The notes below the pieces were generated by a model. The model saw nothing but the letters and a program-made list of their open reading frames with translations, had not been told where the DNA came from and ran no database searches. Shown piece after piece: positions 40,690-51,760 of a DNA stretch of 64,000 nt. Source of the stretch: Metallyticus violacea (Eukaryota > Arthropoda > Insecta > Mantodea > Metallyticidae); NCBI GenBank assembly GCA_030762175.1, contig CM060846.1, forward strand, positions 304,268,512 to 304,332,511, read 5' to 3'. Every line of letters begins with the position of its first letter. Position 1 is the stretch's first letter. The position numbers and the translations under genes are program-made.

Positions 40690-42223
40690 AACTGCAGTGT
40701 ACGTGATTTTCTCGAGTGTTCCTGGTAGGTTCGTCGCATACAAGACACTAGCAGTAATCAGCCATCATATGTAACATCCCTGATAATGTCGTTCAACATC
40801 TTTCAAGTCCTGATGAAACCTTTCAGCTTGCTCCTTGCTGACAGATCTAAATTCGATGGGAAGTGGTGTCAAGATGTGAATTGAGTAAATGAAGCTTCAA
40901 ACTCATATTGCAGCCGAGCAGTCTGAAAATTTCCAGGATATTTTTGACAATTTCTTTGTATTGAGGGTCTTTCACATTGTCCAGATATTTCTTAACAACC
41001 TCTCTGAATCCATTCCACGCATCCTTTTCAATTTCATAGCGCTGGTAAAATTAACATCTTTCATCAACTTCCTTATCTGTGGTCCCTCTCTGATTTTAGC
41101 CTTTGACAATGACGGAAACGTTGTGCATAAGTATTGGAAGCAAGGGCAACTTTTGTCAAGTGCTTTCACAAATTTTTTCATCATGCCAAGTTTATCTGTA
41201 ATGGAGGGAGTAGAATTTTTTTGACGATCAACAAGAGGCACATTAGTAACATTTTTTCATCCATGTTCAGTTGCTGCCTCACAGGCCATTGGTCAGGTTT
41301 CTCAATGTTTGTCTCTCACTCTGCTTTCCCGTTCGCAAAGAAAACAAGAGAATTTTGTTTATCCTCCCTAGTAACAGACCAATGACTTTCAAATCACCAC
41401 ATATTTGCCTCTCATGGTCGCGGTACTTAATTTTCTCAAGAGCACACTTAAGAGTTTCATAAGACTCTCTTAGGTTCGTAGAATGTGCAAGCGGTATTGA
41501 AGATAACTTATTGCCATTATGAGTAACACTGTCTTAAGACTTCCTTTGGAAGAATCAATAAAAAGACGCCAGTTACTTGGCGCATATGCTTCCCTGCCTT
41601 GCCAAACTTATGCGTAGTGCTTATGGAATTGTATTTTGCGATTCCTATATCAAGAAAATGTAACGCCAGGTAATAACAAATTCTTATCCTGGAGCCCAGT
41701 AATTCACTTTTTTGTTTTGTGAGTGGTGGTGTAGGTATGGGTAGTTTGGGTCAATGAGAAATAGACCGTGTAGCTGAGTTCAGATTTGGATATTTAATTC
41801 CTGCCTTTTTATTTATTTATTTATTTATTTTTTGTAGCCAGCAATTTTTCACATGCAAAAACAACAATCGTCATGGCGATTCTGCTGCTCTCTCCATATC
41901 ATTGGTTTGGTAAATGGCATTGATTTCCGTTTTCCTTCATATGAATAAGGTAATTCCTCAACACAACTGTTACATACAGTATGAGGCGCGAGCGATTTAC
42001 TCTGATTACCAACTTTCTCTTTGAAATATGAGTAATATGGTTTCTTTGTTTGTGAGTCTATTTTACATACCTTCCTGTTAAACACGTAACACCCACAAAT
42101 GTAACAAAACTTCTGAGGACTCTGCATACACGGTCTCCTCCGTAATCCCGATGTGGAAGTCATACTCGAACTTAATTTTAGCACTGCACATATAGAAGAC
42201 GAATACGTGTTGCGTATTAACAC
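40690..42223 (-). pseudogene. Uncharacterised multicopy zinc-cluster protein, decayed
   Basis: The N-terminal part (42223-41849) is open for 124 codons and carries a Cys cluster: FCYICGCYV, APHTVCNSC and DDCCFC, with KSMPFTKPMIWRE between the last two pairs. Further on, in shifting frames, come NWRLFIDSSKGSLKTVL (about 41580-41520), ICGDLKVIGLLLG (about 41400-41360), an open 89-codon segment at 41241-40972, LGCNMSLKLHLLNSHL (about 40925-40875) and QAERFHQDLKDVERHYQG (about 40840-40780), then MMADYC. I recognise this order from proteins repeated in many copies in arthropod genomes and annotated only as hypothetical. It lies inside a TIR element, so it is probably that element's transposase or helper. 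Function is inferred, not known. Confidence 0.7.
41802..41830. repeat. (TTTA)n run
   Basis: About six TTTA units within the linker of the decayed zinc-cluster gene. Confidence 0.85.
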
Positions 42224-43142
42224 AAGTTTTCAGCTCAACTAAAGTTCAGATCTATGATAGCTGTAAATGTAAATATAAAATACCTTATAAGAAAACAGAC
42301 CTAACCCACGGAACAAAACTGATAAGTACTGGGAATATAAACCTAAACACCTGGGTGATAAGGGAGGACGGAAGTGAGTCGATTAGGAAGAAAATCAACA
42401 ACAGATTTAGAATAACATAATGAAACATAGCAGTAAGCTGTATAAACTGAATGAATTTAGCACCATAGACATATATGCACATATCATAAAAACTAGCTGT
42501 GATAGCCAAAAACGGACTTCATTTTTGAAATCAGCCAACTGCTTTAATGAACGTCACATATTTTCCTTTATATCGCAGAATCAATGTAGATCAATGAATC
42601 AAGACATCATTCATTCTACGGGTCCATACTCCCGCCCCATAGGCAGTAATAGCTGCAAATATGCTGTTGTGATAAATTGAGATTGTTTTTAGTGTTATAC
42701 TAAATCTTGATTGAATTATCCTTGCCAACTGCATAATTGTATTCTTTTTTATTTTGTTTTTACAAATAAGTATTGTTTCTGAAAATACTTTTTCGTCCAA
42801 TAACATTCCCATATACTTAACTTCACTTTGCCTCCTTATTACTTCATTATTGTATTTTATGTTTAGTTCTCCTTTTACCTTTCCTTTTGGATATGTATAC
42901 TGAATTTGCCGGAGCTATTTGCAGTTTTGAGTTACTGCACTAGAGTTTTAATTTATTCTACCACTCTTCTATTATAAAAATAACATCATCGGCATATGCT
43001 GTGGGGTTAACTATGCACGAATCTCCTTGTAACCTCTCCAATAGTGTTTCAAGGACCATGTCGCAGAAAATTGGTCTTAGAACCGACTCATGGGGACATC
43101 CATTTGTTATTTTTTTCTCTATTTTTCCTCCCACCCCTTTGA

Positions 43143-43437
43143 ATGAATCAATAAATGAATAAATAGTGTTTAACGTCCGGTTTTGCTACAGAGGCACCAT
43201 AGGCGATGAACACTGATGATACATGAGATGAAATTATATATTGGGAAAGGATTTATTTTTAAGGAAGGAAACGTTCCAGGCATAAGTTTAGGGTACCTCC
43301 CCGGCATTTACCATTTATGAGGACTGAGGAAAACCTGAAAAAACCTCACTCAGGAAGGACGGTCCTGGCGGGATTCGAACCCCAGAACTCCCGCTCACGA
43401 GTCCGCGCCTTAATGACCTTGGCCATCTGTGGCCGTG
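43143..43437 (-). mobile_element. SINE-A, full length, inserted in LINE
   Basis: The head in reverse shows the B box GGGATTCGAACCCC and GAGTCCGCGCCTTAATGACC. The 3' domain at the left reads GTTTAACGTCCGGTTTTGC, followed outward by an AATGAATAAAT-type tail (43143-43164). A perfect 9-bp target duplication, CCCCTTTGA, lies at 43134-43142 and 43438-43446. It interrupts the LINE between the FVDISGAFDN and GCPHESV blocks. Confidence 0.93.
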
Positions 43438-44290
43438 CCCCTTTGATATAGACCATCCTGTTTTACAATAGTCTTTTAATAATTTTTACAGACTTGTTGG
43501 GTAATTCTTTTCTCTTAATATTTCAAAAAGGAAGGGCCACCATAGATTATCAAACGCCCCTGATATGTCAACAAAAATCCTTATTACATTTTTAGATATA
43601 GAAGTTTGTACCATTTTAGTACTGCATTTATTGCATCTTTGGTGGATTTTCCCTTTCTAAAGCAAAATTGTTTATCAATCATTCCAATCATTGTTCTATA
43701 TTCAGTAATTCTTTTGCCAATTAATTGTTCAAAAAATTTCTCATTGCATTCAGTAAACAAATTTGCAAGTATAATTTTGGAACTTTTAGGTCTTTATCTT
43801 TAAAATTATTAATTTAATTTCTTTCCAACAATCTGGGAATCTTCCCAACCACATACATTCATTGAGAAGTTTAAACAAGAAAGGTGTTATTTTATCTTTC
43901 AAACTTTTTAAGACTGCATTTGTTATTTCACCACGACTAGCAGCTTTCTTTTTCCTTTTTTGTTTTTTAATAATTGGTCTTATTTCTATATTGTAAAAAG
44001 GGTATAAACATAGATAACTCAAGTAAACAAAGACAGACTTGATTTACATTTCTGACAGTAAGTGGATCACATGCCCCTTCTTGCTATGAAATTCTGCAGT
44101 CATAACTCCGGCGTCATGTTCGACCTATAATGCTACTTTGTTCTCTTAGCATAATGCTTATCAATATGAACTTATATAACGAAGATCACTTAAAATCCTG
44201 TATCTATAAAATATTGCATTTTATTCACGTCTGCACATTGTTGAATTTTTCTACATTGTCTACATTCACGTCCTCTATATCAGACCTGTA

Positions 44291-44573
44291 GGTGTCGGTC
44301 CTGGTGGTGTAATGGTAACCATACTTGCCACCTAAACCCAAGATCACGGGTTCTCACCCGGCCAAGATCTATGGTTTATTTTTACGGGAGTAAAAATCCT
44401 TAGTATGGCTTCCTTCGGAAGGGAAGTAAAGCCGGGGGTCACGAAAAAGAATCTCAAGCCTGAAAGAAGAGGCCTCTGAGCAACATTTGTTGGCAGTTTC
44501 ACGCCCTGAATTGAATGGGACGCTGATGACGTAGATGTTAAAAAGCGTTCGTAAATAAACCAAATCAAAAAAT
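44291..44573 (+). mobile_element. SINE-C, full length
   Basis: The head GGTCCTGGTGGTGTAATGGT (A box) and ACGGGTTCTCACCCGGCC (B box) start near 44297. The 3' domain is TTGAATGGGACGCTGATGAC, and the tail is AAATAAACCAAATCAAAAAA. A 7-bp flank ACCTGTA repeats at 44284-44290 and 44574-44580. Confidence 0.85.
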
Positions 44574-44761
44574 ACCTGTACGAAATGCAAAACTCTTACG
44601 TTTTCCTAGTCGAACATAATGAAAACTTCTAATAGTATCTAGATATTAATCCATAGATCAGTGCAAATATTTCTTACACACATTAAGAAAGCATTTCAGA
44701 TAAAGACAAGAAATATAAATATAATTTTACCAATAAAGGGCTTATGTTTGTAACTAATATG

Positions 44762-45035
44762 TTATATACGGTTTATTCGAAATTGATTTTTCGGTATATA
44801 GGGTAAATAAATTTGATATTTCCAGATCGTATTTGAAAAATTGCAACCAAATTATTTATTTAGAAGGTTAAAAGTTACTTACTTTCTGCTAGGTTATGTT
44901 ACTTGTGCTTTATGCCATATATGATTTATTACAAATTGATTTTTCGGTATATAGGGTAAACAAATTTGATATTTCCAGATCGTATTTAAAGAACCGCAAC
45001 CAAATTATTTATTTAGAAGTTTAAAGGTTACTTTC
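44762..45035 (+). repeat. Two-copy tandem duplication, 153-bp period
   Basis: GATTTTTCGGTATATAGGGT begins at 44785 and again at 44938. About 110 bases match in each unit, including GATATTTCCAGATCGTATTT and CAACCAAATTATTTATTTAG. Neither unit is coding. It may be a dimer of an unknown satellite-like sequence. Confidence 0.85.
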
Positions 45036-46029
45036 AAGATACGCATATTACGTTTGGCATTCCGCAACCTTCATATCTTAGACATTTACTTGTAGTTACT
45101 ATGATAAGCTACATAGGATGTCATAGCATAACTCACAAAATTATATATCTACGCAGAAGACACATTTCTGAGCACGTCAGATATATAAATTATCTATCAA
45201 ACCTTATCAGATACACTTGAGATGAATTTTGTAAATTGTTTAAAGCAAATGAATTCCATGTCAAAGATAAAACACAAAATCTCATTTTCACTCATAGACA
45301 AGTCCATCCTTGTAATAGTGAGCAATACAATTAAGCGCTTATCATAATAACACACGTACCAAATTATCCAGAAAAAAATAAATGTAAAAAACCTCAAGAA
45401 CTGCGTATCCTACATGTTCGTAACGCTTACTTTGATTTTTTCCTAATACTACAAGGCAGCAGTCACGTTTTAGAGGTGCTGATTTTTTTAGTAGTGCTGA
45501 ACCCGATTTTTACTACTGTATCACACACAGACTGTGAGGTACTGATCATAAAGCAATTCCAAACAGTTACATGCATTAGTAAACGTAAATCAAATACAAT
45601 AATTACATTCCCAGAAATAAAAATACCAATTATGCCAGAAAAAATCAACAAATAGATTATATATTATGTAGAATTTATAAATGCAAAAAAAAAAAAAAAG
45701 GCATCAAATACTTGGTATAAAACCGTTACGTACCTTAACGGTAAATTTGAAAGTAAAACATAAATGGTTTTGAATAACCCTTTCACAGAGTTAACAAATT
45801 TCAATAGCATAAACAGAAGATATAGAATATTGGTTCTGTGTTTCTCTACATATTTTAAATACATTTAACCAATTATCAAATGTTATTGAATTTTAAGAAT
45901 GCTTAAGAAACGCTATATGATAAAAATGGTATGTTTCATTCACGCTCATGCATACAATTTAATAGACATCGGATTTATATGCAAATGCATAATTCGTTTG
46001 CATTCACGTATGATATAGAGTGCGGAATC
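45036..46029. other. AT-rich spacer, no gene recognised
   Basis: No supportable feature beyond a 15-base A run near 45685. Confidence 0.4.
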
Positions 46030-46042
46030 GAAATATGTTATA

Positions 46043-46249
46043 GACCGCCTCTGTGGTCTAGTGGTAGCATTTGAGACTATTAATCCGGAGATCCTCGGTT
46101 CGGCTCTTGGTAATGTGAAGTTGTCTGATTAAGGGTTTTCGGAGTTTTTCCTTACTTTGAGAAGGTGAATACCAGACAGCTTTAAGCCACCAAGGGCTCT
46201 GAGCTCATTTGCTTCATCATTAATTTATTTCATTCCAAGCATAACTACA
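46043..46249 (+). mobile_element. SINE-B (tRNA-Gly/Glu-like head)
   Basis: The head CTCTGTGGTCTAGTGGTAGC is an A box, and CTCGGTTCGGCTC is a weakened B box. The body ends GCTCATTTGCTTCATCATTA. Flanks GAAATATGTTATA (46030-46042) and GAAATGTTTTATA (46250-46262) are an imperfect 13-bp duplication. Confidence 0.75.
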
Positions 46250-46639
46250 GAAATGTTTTATACGCTTTTCGGTTCCCATTTACAACATTTTAAGGAATAT
46301 TGTTATATATTTATAGTAATGTTTCTCGTGTAATGTGTTCTTGTATATTTTTTCATATATATTATATTTTTCATATATCGTGCATATTTGGCACATTTTA
46401 ATGTAAAATTAAACTTATTTCCTACTTATACGTAAATTTGGGACAATGAAGATGAAGATTTGCTGATAAGATATTTCAAATATTCGTATATTTTTATAAG
46501 ATGAGATGAGAATTTTATGGTAGCAGCCAGCCACTTGCTAGTGAAGGGAGCCGATATTGTGTTTATTAAACATTTTATAACAGCAGATATGCATGGGATG
46601 CACTGTCAGCGACTGCAAGGAACTTTTCCATGTTATTCA

Positions 46640-48140
46640 CTGATACAGGCAGCCAACCAACCAGCAAGCATCGTTGTCTACCTGAAGTGTAAGTCGTATA
46701 ACTCTTTCAAAAGTGCTATCTTAAAACAGCAGGTAATAGATTGAGAAGTATCAGAGATCAAAATGGTAAAATGGATGTAATAGAGGAATTACGTGTGAAA
46801 AGAATTTTCCTCTGAGCAACACTTAAATGCCAATCAACATATTGTGACTAGGAGAGGCATGTTTCTTCAAGACAAACCCTATTCAATCCAGTTCCTACTA
46901 CATCTGGATAAAAATTAATATTCAGTGATCTTTAAACAACACTAATTGCTGCGAATATACCTTTTTTTTTTTAGTGTTTAACGCCCGTTTTTATTACCGA
47001 GGCAGCACAGGCGGGCGAATATACCGTGAAATACACTCAACAATTAACAGTTTTGCAGTTTGCTGAAAAAATACTATAAACAAAAGATCCGTAAAGAATC
47101 TTCCCTTAGAACGAATTACTTAAATCCCCGCTGCAATCAACAATTGAAGAAATGCAGGAAAATCTGAAAGATAGTCTCATTTGAGTTTTATTGACGAAAC
47201 TACGAACTCTTGTGGTTAATTCCTTTATTGGCAAACTTTGCGAATATGAGGCAATCACAATTAATGGCTATTGGAGAAAGTTAATCATTCCACAGCAGTA
47301 CCTTTGTTAATGTTACTCTTAGACTATTGTAGCCTGAAGGAGATAAGGAAGAGAACTTTTTTATTAACTTTACTTTCAAATACTGCATGAAATATGTAAG
47401 TGCTGCTTCGCAGTTTTATCTGTACTTAATCACTTGACTTATAGTGACAGCGTAGCTGAGGTAATATGACAACAATTTCCAGAAGTAAACACCTTAACAT
47501 CTAGCTTTAAGAAAGTGTTTGTAAAACCCTCTGTCCGAGTATGCATCTACAAAGAGAAACTACCATATTTTACGCTAACTTTACGTGGATAGATGGTGCT
47601 ATCTTTTATTCTGATAGTTTTAGTTCTGTCAAAGAAGATAACAGCCTAAACCAGAACCAATCAGTGTCAATAAAGCGGACTCATTAGGCATTCAGCAGTG
47701 ATACGTTACTGAAGGATTTGGCTATAATCAAGGCATATTTTGCAGCGTTGGTTCAAGCAATTAAGTAATTAGAAGCGCGTGATTTACCCCTTAAAGAAAC
47801 TGTGTCCATTCTAGAGGAAGAGCAGAGTTTAGGTGTAATCCTTCAAAATATGTTGAAAAGTTGGAAAACTGAATGAAAAACTGAAAAGTGTTTAGCAAAG
47901 AAATTTTGGATTTATTATCTTGTGTTCAGTGAGCAAATATTCATAAGATGACAGTACAGGTCTTCCCAAAGAAGTTATTATATAGTTTGCTGCTGCTTTA
48001 AAATTTTGTCCAACAATGTCTGTTGATGTCCAAAGATCGCTCTCAGCATACAAACTGATATTGAGTGATAAACGTCATAAACTCATGAGCGTCTTAGAAA
48101 GATCTTTATGCAAATCAAATTATACACAAGAGAGAGACAT
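46640..48140 (+). pseudogene. CGBP1/ZBED-like (hAT-related) protein relic
   Basis: Broken plus-strand reading of a protein family common in insect genomes, with an N-terminal zinc finger and a hAT-type C-terminal domain. Pieces in order: KQKIRKESSLRTNYLNPRCN near 47080-47140; FPEVNTLTSSFKK and FVKPSVRVCIYKEKLP near 47480-47565; QAIKQLEARDLPLKETVSIL near 47755-47810; and MSVDVQRSLSAYKLILSDKR near 48015-48080, the hAT-like C-terminal block that usually reads (T/M)SxDVERSFSxYK. The N-terminal finger is not clear, so the start is approximate. Stops and frameshifts abound. A SINE fragment (46962-47014) lies inside. Such genes are domesticated or mobile hAT derivatives; this copy is dead. Confidence 0.65.
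46962..47014 (-). mobile_element. SINE-A 3' fragment with perfect duplication
   Basis: Only about 53 bases of the SINE 3' end are present (GTGTTTAACGCCCGTTTTTA, GAGGCAGCACAGGCG), with a T run at the left as the reverse of a poly-A tail. GCGAATATACC repeats exactly at 46951-46961 and 47015-47025. Confidence 0.9.
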
Positions 48141-48605
48141 TTAAAGAAGATGTTTTAACGTGAGTATAATATTAGAGCAGATTATATATTTAAAAGTTTG
48201 TAGTGCACATTTTTAAAATTTTTCGGTATAAATTTATGTGCATAAAATCTGATATCTAATAGTGATACATACCTACCTCCCGGATTTCACATTATTCAGA
48301 TCTGTTTAGTATTTTGTAAAGTGTATTCACGTACTTTTACTTAGTACCAATAGGAAAGTTTTCCTTTACTAACGCTCTATTTTAATGTTACCTACATTGT
48401 TTGCAGAAGCTAAAAGAACAGCTGTATTAAGAAGGGGAATTCATAAAAGGTTAAAAGGTTTATTCCTTTGCCTTCGTTACGGAAAGTGAATCAATAGAAA
48501 TGTGCAATAACAGCTTACGTTCTATAGCATTAATAAGGAGTACATGAATTTCAGCAACAAACTATAAAGTACAGCTTTGCACAAAAAATCAGGATCACCT
48601 GACTG
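48141..48605. other. Spacer, no gene recognised
   Basis: No supportable feature. Confidence 0.4.
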
Positions 48606-48855
48606 AAAAAGCCGGCCGATCAATAAGATGCGGACCCGAAAACACAAGGGTTTTCCGCCAGGACCGTCCTTCCTGACTGAGGTTTTCCCCAATCTTCATT
48701 AATGGAAAATGCCGGGGAGGATCCTAAACTTGACCTGTTATGTTTCCTTCCTAAATATTATTTCTTTTACAATTTATATTTTCACCTCATGTATCATTAG
48801 TGTCCACCACTAGTGAAGCCCCAATAGTTATAACGGTTGTTAAACACTATTTTAA
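48606..48855 (+). mobile_element. SINE-A, diverged copy
   Basis: The head is decayed (CCGATCAATAAGATGCGGAC). The middle (CCAGGACCGTCCTTCCTGAC, ATGCCGGGGAGGATCCTAAA) and 3' domain (TCATGTATCATTAGTGTCCA, GGTTGTTAAACACTA) are clear. The B box is lost. Confidence 0.8.
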
Positions 48856-49420
48856 AAATCAACCAGATATAAGGATAGAATATCATAATACTGTTATTCT
48901 GTATGACATTATTTAGCCTCTACGATCCATATGACAGCTTGAATCCATTATCAAATATAGCCTAATTTTTCGTTAAATATTTCCCCTCTTGTTAAAATAA
49001 TTTAAGTAGAAATAAAACAGTAGCCAGTGTTCTGATATGTTATTTTAAAAGCACAGTTTAGGAATAATGTTCACACAAGTGAATAATGCAGAATTTTAGA
49101 AACATCCAAGTTCCATTTGCTATATTGCGTTAGCCCCGACAGGAAGAATAACAGTGCAGCTATTTCCCTAATTAATTTGGAATTTTGCTAATATGACCTG
49201 CATGATAAAACAATTATGACAATACTAACATTTGATTTTGAGTAATATATAAATCTTTCGCTAAGGCTGAAGTACACATTTATTTGAAAAAAGTACATAA
49301 TATTTGCTCAAAATCTATTACAAATAGAAATATGACAGCGTTTGAAAAATTGTTAGGAATATTTTTTTCTCGTATGATTTTTAATTTCGATTCGAGATTT
49401 AAATTCTCTCTGAGTGGAAA
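48856..49420. other. AT-rich spacer, no gene recognised
   Basis: No supportable feature. Confidence 0.4.
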
Positions 49421-49642
49421 CTGATGATACACGAGAGGAAATGATACATTGGGAAAGGACTTTTTAAGGAAGAAAAGGTTCCAGGCGTAAGTTTAGGATT
49501 CTCCTCGTCATTTGCCATTTATGAGGACTGAGGAAAATCTGGAAAAAAACCTCAATCAGGGAGGACGGTCCTGGTGGGATTCGAACCCCAGACCTCTCGC
49601 TCACGAGTCCATACCTTAACGTCCTGGGCTCCCCGCGGTGGT
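49421..49642 (-). mobile_element. SINE-A, 3'-incomplete copy
   Basis: The head at the right has an intact reverse B box (GGGATTCGAACCCC). The left end begins at CTGATGATACACGAG and lacks the GTTTAACGCCC terminus, so the 3' domain is partly deleted. No target duplication was found. Confidence 0.85.
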
Positions 49643-51390
49643 CTTATTACAGGATGAAGTATAAGCGACTTCCTATTTTAATTTTCTAAATTTGCTACTT
49701 ATCAGAAATGTAGATATGAAAGCAAGTCACAAGCAGTTGACATTTCAGTGTTCGACAAAAACAAAGACTTTCCGTACGTTCTTATAATTTTTGGTTATGT
49801 TATCAATTCTGTCCATAACGTACAGTTACTAATTACTTCCCAATTCTTTCTTGAAACTCATCAAGATTCTTGGATTCTGTTTTTCAAATATCCTTTTTTC
49901 CCACTCTCAATTTCTAACAAAAGTCACTTATTAGGGAGCATGAAATAGCAACATTTTTATTTTAAGTTATTTGGATTAAGGTTAGAAATTAGGTAGCATA
50001 TTTTAATTGTAGGATCAATTCTGCACAGTATCCCCCTTCTCTTTCTTTACTCCGGCTCCACACCCCAGAGAAGATGATTACATTTCGTCTGTCTCATGTT
50101 GATTCACCCAACTCAACTTAGAAACAAAGGCAAGTTTGATAATTTCATACTGAAAGCTTCGGTTAAATTTGCAAGCAGCTGCAAAAAGTGGAGGGAGCAA
50201 ATTCAAGTAATCTGAGTGTGGTTGTCAGAAATTTGCTTTATCTTGGGAAGGTGGATATTAAGTACCGTTGTGCTATATTGTGTCATTATTTATTCACTCG
50301 TTCCTTCATGCCTAGAACCTTATATGGGACGTCGGAGAGTTCAAATAAATATTTGCTCTGTCCAGTCAAACCCAGATTGGCCAGTTCTCGTTCGGCTGAA
50401 AGTTCTACCATTTTTAATTTATCTTTCCCACGATTTAATATTGCTTCTGCTTCTGTTGCAATATTCCATTTAAGTTTGGATGCTGAAAATTATGAACTCT
50501 AGTGACAAACTGAGAAGAGAGAAGCTTTTCACGCATTGGAAAAATAACTAGTATTTCGAGAATTATTAAGTTCCCATTCAAAAATATATTTTATGGTACC
50601 AAATACAATTCTGTTCATAGAATGGACTCAGAACGTTTCGTCTTTATGCTTTTATTGTTCGCAATATTTGAAATATGGTAACCGTAGCCGTTTACAGTCA
50701 TAAGGAAGAATTGTTTCTTATTGAAGTCATTTTTATAAAGTATTAAGCACGAAACCTTATTGCTGATATATCTTGATTAGGCTGGATCTCATCTGACGTT
50801 ACTATACTAGACTGCTCCAGTATAAAGTCGGGATTAGGTTATAGTTCAACGTGTACCCTTATCGATATCACACTTTTGTGTTCCCCTAGGGGGTGGTAGA
50901 TAGTGCCATATGGCCGGCTTCCAATTTAACTATCCCAGGAGTTCTACCGACTATGATGATGCTATTACGGTGTAGATATTAACAATAGACAATGCAGGAA
51001 GCAAGCCTGCTAATGTAGGTGAGCCATAATTGGTTCCTCTGTACGTAGCATTAATAATAATAGTTCCTACTTCGTGTCAGCATTGTGTAGTTTACAGCGA
51101 AAGAGACAGTAAAATGTTGTACATTATACGAGTATACATTCACTAGAGAAGATTCACCCCTCCTTTTCCTTTAAGTTTGTTGTTTGGTAGATATATACTT
51201 TTAATACATTATGATTAAATTAAGCAGTGAGTCTGCACTTGGGAAAATTTTCAGTTTAAACATCTTAAAATGTTCTGACTCTTATGTAATTCTTATTTTC
51301 TGCTATACCACAAAATGAGGAATTGTCTAAGTATGAAAGGTTATCTTTAGTTTGTGCACGGTAACGACAGCATATTCTGTATATTAATCT
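49643..51390. other. Spacer, no gene recognised
   Basis: Two overlapping open frames at 50188-50502 show no known domain. Nothing else supportable. Confidence 0.4.
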
Positions 51391-51618
51391 GGCCAGAGTC
51401 GATGGATTTTTTCGCGCGAAAAAATCCTTAGTATGGCTTCCTTCGGAAGGGAAGTAGCTTTGGGTCCCGTGTCGTACATTTACACCACGTAAAAATAACC
51501 TTAAGTCTGAAAGAAGAGACATCTGAACAAAATTTATCGGCCGATTCAGGCCCTGAGTTGAATGGGACCTGATGATCTGAGATATTAAGAGCGTCCGTAA
51601 GTAAACCAAATAATAAAA
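51391..51618 (+). mobile_element. SINE-C, 5'-truncated
   Basis: Begins within the element at GGCCAGAGTCGATGG. It retains AAAAATCCTTAGTATGGCTT, TTGAATGGGACCTGATGATC and the tail GTAAACCAAATAATAAAAA. The tRNA-like head is absent. Confidence 0.85.
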
Positions 51619-51649
51619 ATCTATACTAGACGACTTTTCCCGCCGTTTT

Positions 51650-51760
51650 CTTTCGTCCTGAAAAGGGAATTGCGAGTTAACTTTTAACTGATGAACTCCA
51701 GGCTCATTTGCACCGTCATTAATTCATTCGCCTCACCCATCCTTTCGTATAGTTTAATAA
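51650..51760 (+). mobile_element. Possible SINE-B 3' fragment
   Basis: GGCTCATTTGCACCGTCATT and the bases before it resemble the 3' third of the SINE-B copy at 46043 (GAGCTCATTTGCTTCATCAT). Similarity is partial. Confidence 0.4.

Larger units (their letters stand above)
40405..42596 (-). mobile_element. TIR DNA element with uncharacterised protein gene
   Basis: The piece separating the two halves of the LINE has long imperfect inverted ends. Left: TTCTGCGGTACAATTAAAAA, then TAGGTGAC and further in TCAAAAATGCATTCCGATTT. Right, in reverse complement: TTCTGCGATATAAAGGAAAA, then TATGTGAC and TCAAAAATGAAGTCCGTTTT. Similarity spans roughly 100 bases in from each end. The outermost bases (CACTAGG... 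left, CATTGATC... right) fit the point where the LINE frame stops and resumes. I could not settle the target duplication. The only gene seen is the zinc-cluster pseudogene on the minus strand. It is about 2.2 kb in all. Confidence 0.65.
38882..44010 (-). mobile_element. R1-like LINE copy split by two insertions
   Basis: Read right to left this is one R1-like retrotransposon. RT fingers are at 44000-43800 (ITNAVLKSLKDK, GRFPDCWKE). FVDISGAFDNLWW is near 43560-43500. After SINE-A come GCPHESVLRPIFCDM and PTAYADDVIFIIEEW (43110-42950, catalytic YADD kept), then YMGMLLDEK and AITAYGAGVW near 42815-42620. Across the 2.2-kb TIR element the frame continues with LLRYIGTVNTTPTMALL (40378-40320), GLIHYLTSHDPYKTYWNKI and CKYCNVQGTPEHVLF (knuckle, 40060-39950), an acidic C-terminus and a roughly 0.75-kb 3' UTR. 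The 3' end TCTGCAATACTC at about 38882 on the plus strand matches the copy at 60966. The 5' part (ORF1, endonuclease) is missing. Confidence 0.85.

Noticed and set aside
43205..43235. Hammerhead ribozyme core (CTGATGA ... GAAA) in SINE-A
   Set aside because: The spacing is suggestive, but the nine bases between the boxes form no stable stem II, the match is on the antisense strand, and no cleavage-site stem was found.
44297..44365. tRNA gene from A and B boxes
   Set aside because: Boxes are present, but no cloverleaf with a paired acceptor stem is visible, and the sequence continues into a SINE body with target duplications. The same applies to the other heads.
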